Source of the DNA: CAYPUG01 sp964413905
GTDB lineage: Bacteria > Chloroflexota > Anaerolineae > JAADDB01
Assembly: GCA_964413905.1 (NCBI GenBank)
Contig: CAYPUG010000124.1
Location: forward strand, 1 to 7,681
Reading direction: 5' to 3'
DNA: 7,681 bases
Every line of letters begins with the position of its first letter. The first letter of the stretch is position 1. Below are positions 5,903 to 7,681 of this stretch, one piece after another. The notes beneath the pieces are model-generated. The model did not search any database, had not been told where the DNA came from, and was given only the letters and a program-made list of their open reading frames with translations. The position numbers and the translations under genes are program-made.

Positions 5903-6112
5903 ATGCCGAAACTCAAGACGCACAAAGCAACAGCCAAACGCTTCCGTTATACCGGCAAAGGGAAACTGCGCCGTCACAAGATCGGCCGTAGCCACCTACG
6001 CCGCAAGAAGGCCAAGCGCAACATTCGCCTGTACGACCGCCTGTTGGTCGTCGAACACAAGGGAAACATCCGTCGGATCAAACGCTTGGCGCCGTATCTG
6101 GATAAGAAATAA
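5903..6112 (+). CDS. rpmI: 50S ribosomal protein L35
   Basis: A 69-residue, strongly basic protein of the large ribosomal subunit; family length is 64-69. MPKLKTHKATAKRFRYTGKG at the N-terminus and KIGRSHLRRKK in the middle are the family signature. The ribosome binding site is AAAGGGGGG (5885-5893), nine bases before the ATG. It sits between infC and rplT, the standard order. The 86-base gap to infC holds a possible control hairpin, and 128 bases separate it from rplT. Confidence 0.98.
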   Translation: MPKLKTHKATAKRFRYTGKGKLRRHKIGRSHLRRKKAKRNIRLYDRLLVVEHKGNIRRIKRLAPYLDKK

Positions 6113-6115
6113 GGC

Positions 6116-6170
6116 GTAATTCGTGGGGGCGTAAGACGCTAACAGTCCCGTGTGACGCGTTACGAATTAC
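6116..6170. repeat. Interrupted inverted repeat in the rpmI-rplT gap
   Basis: GTAATTCGT (6116-6124) is the exact complement of ACGAATTAC (6162-6170). After an internal loop, GCGT (6129-6132) pairs with ACGC (6155-6158). The first arm begins four bases after the rpmI stop codon. No T-run follows. It could be an intergenic palindromic element or an RNA structure; function unknown. Confidence 0.45.
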
Positions 6171-6240
6171 ACATCACACATTCATACCCGATGGCTGATG
6201 TGAAGTGCGGACCCACCGCCGCCATCGAAAGGAGTGAACA

Positions 6241-6597
6241 ATGACACGAGTAAAAGGGGGTTTTCACACACGACGTCGACACAAGAAGGTTCTGAAGTTC
6301 ACCAAAGGATACTTTGGACAGCGCCATCGTGTCTTTCGTCGCGCAAACGAATCCATGCTTAAGGCGCTATGGTATGCGTATCGCGATCGGCGTAACCGTA
6401 AGCGAGATTTCCGCCGCCTGTGGATTGCCCGCATTAACGCGGCTGCACGGCAGAACGGCATGTCCTACAGCCGGTTCATGTACGGGTTGAAGAAAGCGGG
6501 CATCGCGTTAGACCGCAAGATCCTCGCCGATCTAGCCGTGCAAGATAGCGCCACATTTGCCCATCTGGTGGAAGAAGCCCGCCGGGCAATAGGGTAA
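6241..6597 (+). CDS. rplT: 50S ribosomal protein L20
   Basis: A 118-residue basic protein, exactly the usual length. It binds 23S rRNA early in 50S assembly, and in E. coli and Bacillus it also represses its own operon. Signature segments: MTRVKGGFHTRRRHKKVLK at the N-terminus, TKGYFGQRHRVFRRANE, then YAYRDRRNRKRDFRRLWI and NAAARQNGMSYSRFMYGLKK. The ribosome binding site AAAGGAG (6228-6234) lies six bases before the ATG. It is the last gene of the thrS-infC-rpmI-rplT run; a strong terminator follows 48 bases after the stop, and pheS and pheT are not next. Confidence 0.98.
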   Translation: MTRVKGGFHTRRRHKKVLKFTKGYFGQRHRVFRRANESMLKALWYAYRDRRNRKRDFRRLWIARINAAARQNGMSYSRFMYGLKKAGIALDRKILADLAVQDSATFAHLVEEARRAIG

Positions 6598-6645
6598 CGG
6601 CCCTCCATAAACGGGCCAAATAAACGGCCCACATCCGATCAAACG

Positions 6646-6687
6646 AAAAAAGCCGACCAACGTTGAACCCGTTGGTCGGCTTTTTTT
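6646..6687. terminator. Bidirectional intrinsic terminator between rplT and hppA
   Basis: GCCGACCAACG (6652-6662) pairs perfectly with CGTTGGTCGGC (6670-6680) around a 7-base loop. Six A precede the stem and seven T follow it, so it works on both strands: it ends the rplT transcript and, read from the other side, the hppA transcript whose stop codon is 18 bases away. Confidence 0.96.
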
Positions 6688-6705
6688 CGTGTTGAGACCC
6701 GGAAA

Positions 6706-7681
6706 TTATTCCGCACTGCCGTACTCACTGGGCCGTTTGGAAATGGAAAGCGCCCAGATAAAGGCCGCCAAGAGGATGACCACAAACACTGCAATGCCCA
6801 CATTGAACCCTTGATAGCGAACTACCATCGGCGCAATAATAAGCGCCACCAGGTTGATGACCTTAATCATCGGGTTCATGGCCGGACCTGAAGTATCCTT
6901 CAACGGGTCCCCTACCGTATCGCCGACCACAGACGCTTTATGAGCCTCAGACCCTTTGCCGCCGTATAAACCATCTTCAATGGTCTTCTTCGCGTTGTCC
7001 CAGGCCCCGCCTGCGTTGGCCATAAACACCGCCAACAACTGACCGCTGACAATCAAGCCGGCAAGAAAACTGCCCAACGCCTCGGCCTTGAGCACCAACC
7101 CGACAATAATGGGCGTCGTAATGGCCATCACACCTAACGGCAACAACTCCTTCTGAGCCGCGCGGGTAGAAATGGCCACGGCACGTGCGTAATCCGGCTT
7201 TTTCTTGCCGGACATCACCCCCGGCATCCGGAACTGGCGTCGTACTTCCTCGATCATCTCACCGGCGGCACGGGAGACCGCCCGAATCATCAAGCCGCCA
7301 AAGAGCCAGGGGATGGTACCTCCCACCAAGAGACCGATGAAAATCAACGGCTCTGCCACGTTAATCCCTTCCAACGTGGGACGTCCCAACCGTTCCAGCA
7401 CCAAATTCGTATCCGTGAAGAAGGAGCCGAACAGCGACACCGCCGCGATCACCGCCGAAGCAATGGCCACCCCTTTGGTGATGGCCTTCGTCGTATTCCC
7501 GACCGCGTCCAGAGCATCCAGCACCTTCATGCTCTCCTCATCCAGACCGACCACCTCAGCAATACCTCCCGCGTTGTCGGCAATGGGACCGAAGGAGTCC
7601 ATGGACACATTATTACCCGTCATGGTAAGCATACCGATGCCGGTGAGGGCGACAGCGTAAAGAATGTACACATACGGCTCC
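6706..7681 (-). CDS. hppA: Membrane-bound proton-translocating pyrophosphatase, K+-independent type, N-terminus cut by window edge
   Basis: Integral membrane enzyme that splits pyrophosphate to pump ions; about 324 C-terminal residues are visible out of 650-800 usual. Signatures: DSFGPIADNAGGIAE, LDAVGNTTKAITKG, GGAWDNAKK and VGDTVGDPLKDTSGPA, the last two carrying the conserved acidic and lysine residues of the pyrophosphate site. Several hydrophobic stretches fit membrane helices, for example around IKVINLVALIIAPMVV and GIAVFVVILLAAFIWAL near the C-terminus. In GNTTKAITKG a lysine (7486-7488) and a threonine (7477-7479) occupy the positions that are alanine and glycine in K+-dependent enzymes, so this should be a K+-independent, H+-pumping form (family knowledge). 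The frame continues to the window edge past the GTG at 7671, which is internal. It ends with TAA next to the shared terminator. Confidence 0.95.
   Translation of the reverse strand, partial: EPYVYILYAVALTGIGMLTMTGNNVSMDSFGPIADNAGGIAEVVGLDEESMKVLDALDAVGNTTKAITKGVAIASAVIAAVSLFGSFFTDTNLVLERLGRPTLEGINVAEPLIFIGLLVGGTIPWLFGGLMIRAVSRAAGEMIEEVRRQFRMPGVMSGKKKPDYARAVAISTRAAQKELLPLGVMAITTPIIVGLVLKAEALGSFLAGLIVSGQLLAVFMANAGGAWDNAKKTIEDGLYGGKGSEAHKASVVGDTVGDPLKDTSGPAMNPMIKVINLVALIIAPMVVRYQGFNVGIAVFVVILLAAFIWALSISKRPSEYGSAE

Noticed and set aside
3199..6177. Shared 11-mer TTACACATCAC at 3199-3209 and 6167-6177, both upstream of translation genes
   Set aside because: A few matches of this length are expected by chance in a window of this size.
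6599..6630. Repeated GGCCC/GGGCC segments just after rplT
   Set aside because: Five-base stems without a T-run; the strong terminator 20 bases on explains transcription end.

Overview
The window is from a bacterial chromosome, GC-rich, with no sign of plasmid or phage genes. A thermophile-like, Gram-positive or Chloroflexota-type background is my best guess. It rests on a T-box riboswitch in front of thrS, an adenosine-specific kinase gene, a DHH-CBS-nucleotidyltransferase fusion, a ThrRS without a TGS domain and a potassium-independent type H+-pyrophosphatase. The phylum is an inference only.

Left third, minus strand (1-2498): a two-gene unit read leftwards. It starts with a small adenosine-specific kinase gene (2498-2013). 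After a 75-base gap comes a very long frame that runs off the left edge (from 1937). That frame encodes a DHH/DHHA1 phosphoesterase domain, two CBS domains and a class II tRNA nucleotidyltransferase (CCA- or A-adding) head domain. It is open without a stop from about 1985 down to base 1 and has all expected motifs, but its C-terminus lies outside the window.

Middle (2499-3237): a divergent spacer holds one copy of a diverged repeat and a good promoter. The promoter drives a tRNA-Val(GAC) gene with encoded CCA. Directly after the tRNA lies a complete threonine T-box leader: Stem I with specifier ACC, Stem II, Stem III, T-box and intrinsic terminator. I see no separate promoter for the leader, so tRNA-Val and thrS may share a transcript.

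Right half, plus strand (3238-6597): thrS, infC, rpmI, rplT, the classic translation cluster. Between thrS and infC sits a 161-base element with terminal inverted repeats and a strong internal hairpin; part of it matches the repeat copy upstream of tRNA-Val. infC has no usable ATG and most likely starts at an AUC codon behind a good ribosome binding site, which fits the known self-control of IF3 through unusual start codons. rplT is followed by a strong bidirectional terminator, and pheST does not follow.

Right edge, minus strand (6706-7681): the C-terminal part of a membrane-bound pyrophosphatase (hppA), convergent with rplT and sharing the terminator.

Most genes here are housekeeping. The points worth a second look are the AUC start of infC, the repeat pair/MITE-like element, the tRNA-Val/T-box arrangement and the multidomain tRNA end-repair protein.
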